Assembly (NCBI GenBank): GCA_045106675.1
Contig: JBGCFA010000455.1
Span: forward strand, 1 to 6,446
DNA length: 6,446 bases
Source: JBCAWW01 sp045106675
Lineage (GTDB): Bacteria > Bacteroidota > Bacteroidia > J057
Direction of reading: 5' to 3'
Part shown: positions 5,279 through 6,446 of the stretch, in pieces
Position numbering within the stretch: position 1 is the stretch's first letter
How the letters are laid out: each line of letters begins with the position of its first letter
Program-made: the position numbers and the translations under genes
Notes under the pieces: generated by a model
The model's database searches: none
Seen by the model: only the letters and a program-made list of their open reading frames with translations
Told to the model about the DNA's origin: nothing

Positions 5279-6446
5279 CTACTCTGCCAATAAAGCCTCA
5301 GCCTGCTTGGCATAAGTACCACCGGCTTTGACAATCTCTTTGAGGAGGCTACGCGCTTTAAACTTTTTGTCCAATCTGAGATAAAGATTGGCTAATGCCC
5401 ATTGATCGGCTTCAAAATTTTCGCCAGAGGCAATTGCGATGATGGTTTCAAGACTCGTTTGAGCCGCTTCATCATTGCCTTTGGCAAGATATGCTTGCGC
5501 ACGATAATGGTGGGCCACTATATTTTGTGGTTCGGTGAGCAGGACTTCGTCTAGTTGTATGATGGCCTCATCATACTCTTTCGCCTCTAGATGTCTGGCT
5601 GCTTTGGCGATCATATCTGTGATCGCAGCAGTACGTTCTAGCTGACCTTGCTGGATATCTTCTAAGCTACGACGCGGGGCCGATTCGACCAATGGCTCGG
5701 CAGTGCTAGTCTGTTTGACTTCTTTATCTCGCTTCTTTGATTTTTCTAGTACAGGAGCAGCATTGCCAGCTCGCTCTTCGTATTCATAAACGGGGATACT
5801 GGCAAGTTCATCTTCATCAAAGTATTCAGTTCCTCCGCTGTCCAAAGATTCTTTGACTACCTCATCGTTGAGGGCAATACTTTCCTCACGCTCCATTGCT
5901 TGTTCGGCTTGGCCGCTTGTAACAGGAGCTGAAGGGACAGCGGTGGAATTGCTATTGGTAAAGGGCTTAGGAGCAGAAATCTCAAAATCATCATATACGA
6001 CTGCGCTTGACTCAGGGCTAGTAGCCTGATCTTCAATCGGAGTCGGTGTACCTGATCCGGAGAGTGTGGGAGTTGCATTGTCTCTCCTGACCACAATCGG
6101 AGGTGCTGCCTGAGCGATTGGCTGGTTGAGCGGTGCAGTGAGATTAGCTTCACTTTCTCTCTCTATTTCTGCTGGCAGAACGTCAGCCTCCAATGAACTT
6201 CCTATTGTAGCTTCAGCCTCTAATTTAGCTTCAGGGGTAGGACTGGCTTCGGCGATTGTAGGTTTAGCGGCTTGTTCAGTAGCGAGAGTCAAATCAGGAG
6301 ATGAACCCATCTGGCGGATCACAAATACGGTGGTGATCAACAATGCAATGGCCGCTGCTGCAGTACCGATATAAGGCAGCAATTTTCTAGGTGCGATGCG
6401 AGATTGACGACGAATCAGTGCTTCACGCTTATTGATTTGTCGTTTG
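5279..6446 (-). CDS. Single-pass membrane protein with acidic linker and C-terminal TPRs (N-terminus cut off)
   Basis: The frame is open from the right edge (first full codon 6443-6445) to TAG at 5279-5281, giving 388 visible residues. A TTG at 6380-6382 is not the start, because in-frame codons continue upstream of it (KRQINKREALIRRQSRIAPR). This basic stretch precedes one transmembrane helix at about visible residues 25-43 (YIGTAAAAIALLITTVFVI), so the missing N-terminus is probably cytoplasmic and the rest periplasmic. Residues about 50-265 are a long linker rich in Ala, Glu, Pro, Ser and Thr, clearly acidic and probably disordered. Three TPR-like units follow at about 274-307, 308-341 and 344-377, including AKEYDEAIIQLDEVLLTEPQ and the ending LLKEIVKAGGTYAKQAEALL. 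This layout resembles Bacteroidota proteins often encoded next to ECF sigma factors, which suggests an anti-sigma or envelope-sensing role, but the N-terminal domain that would decide this lies outside the window. Confidence 0.85.
   Translation of the reverse strand, partial: KRQINKREALIRRQSRIAPRKLLPYIGTAAAAIALLITTVFVIRQMGSSPDLTLATEQAAKPTIAEASPTPEAKLEAEATIGSSLEADVLPAEIERESEANLTAPLNQPIAQAAPPIVVRRDNATPTLSGSGTPTPIEDQATSPESSAVVYDDFEISAPKPFTNSNSTAVPSAPVTSGQAEQAMEREESIALNDEVVKESLDSGGTEYFDEDELASIPVYEYEERAGNAAPVLEKSKKRDKEVKQTSTAEPLVESAPRRSLEDIQQGQLERTAAITDMIAKAARHLEAKEYDEAIIQLDEVLLTEPQNIVAHHYRAQAYLAKGNDEAAQTSLETIIAIASGENFEADQWALANLYLRLDKKFKARSLLKEIVKAGGTYAKQAEALLAE

Noticed and set aside
5115..5315. 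66-residue plus-strand frame in the convergent spacer
   Set aside because: It is composed of the repeat element and runs into the end of the TPR gene; there is no sign of coding selection.
4885..5334. 149-residue minus-strand frame across the small membrane gene end and the repeat region
   Set aside because: Its translation mirrors the tandem repeat and overlaps two better genes; no start context or domain supports it.
6380..6382. TTG as start of the TPR protein
   Set aside because: The frame is open upstream to the window edge and the upstream residues form the expected basic flank of the membrane helix, so the gene is simply cut by the edge.

Overview
The window looks like a chromosomal stretch from a Bacteroidota bacterium, most plausibly a Saprospiria-like lineage (Lewinella/Haliscomenobacter type). 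The main evidence is a large secreted protein with a C-terminal type IX secretion (T9SS) sorting domain. Its middle carries a Bacteroidota-style dockerin-like and cohesin-like module pair. The translation starts lack Shine-Dalgarno sequences, which also fits. The lineage is inferred from protein character only; no marker RNA gene is present.

Layout from left to right: (1) 1-774, minus strand, the N-terminal 258 residues of an uncharacterised, helical, charged protein that runs off the left edge. (2) 775-964, a divergent spacer with no convincing promoter. (3) 965-3394, plus strand, an 809-residue secreted multidomain T9SS cargo protein. (4) 3395-3669, a convergent spacer with a dispersed repeat copy and two hairpin terminators. 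(5) 3670-4437, minus strand, scpA, the kleisin subunit of the SMC-ScpAB condensin. (6) 4438-4570, a divergent spacer with a 9-bp inverted repeat that overlaps three DnaA-box-like 9-mers. (7) 4571-5038, plus strand, a small membrane protein of unknown function. (8) 5039-5278, a convergent spacer with a composite palindromic repeat element, a 25-bp tandem repeat and a second copy of the dispersed repeat. (9) 5279-6446, minus strand, a single-pass membrane protein with a long acidic linker and C-terminal TPRs, cut by the right edge.

The genes alternate strictly in strand (-, +, -, +, -), so each complete gene appears to be its own transcription unit and no operon is visible. The two divergent spacers should hold promoters and the two convergent spacers hold terminators and repeats. 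No phage, insertion sequence, CRISPR or defence genes are visible, and no functional system joins the neighbours. The points most worth checking are the DnaA-box cluster beside scpA, the dockerin-plus-cohesin secreted protein, and the repeats confined to convergent spacers.
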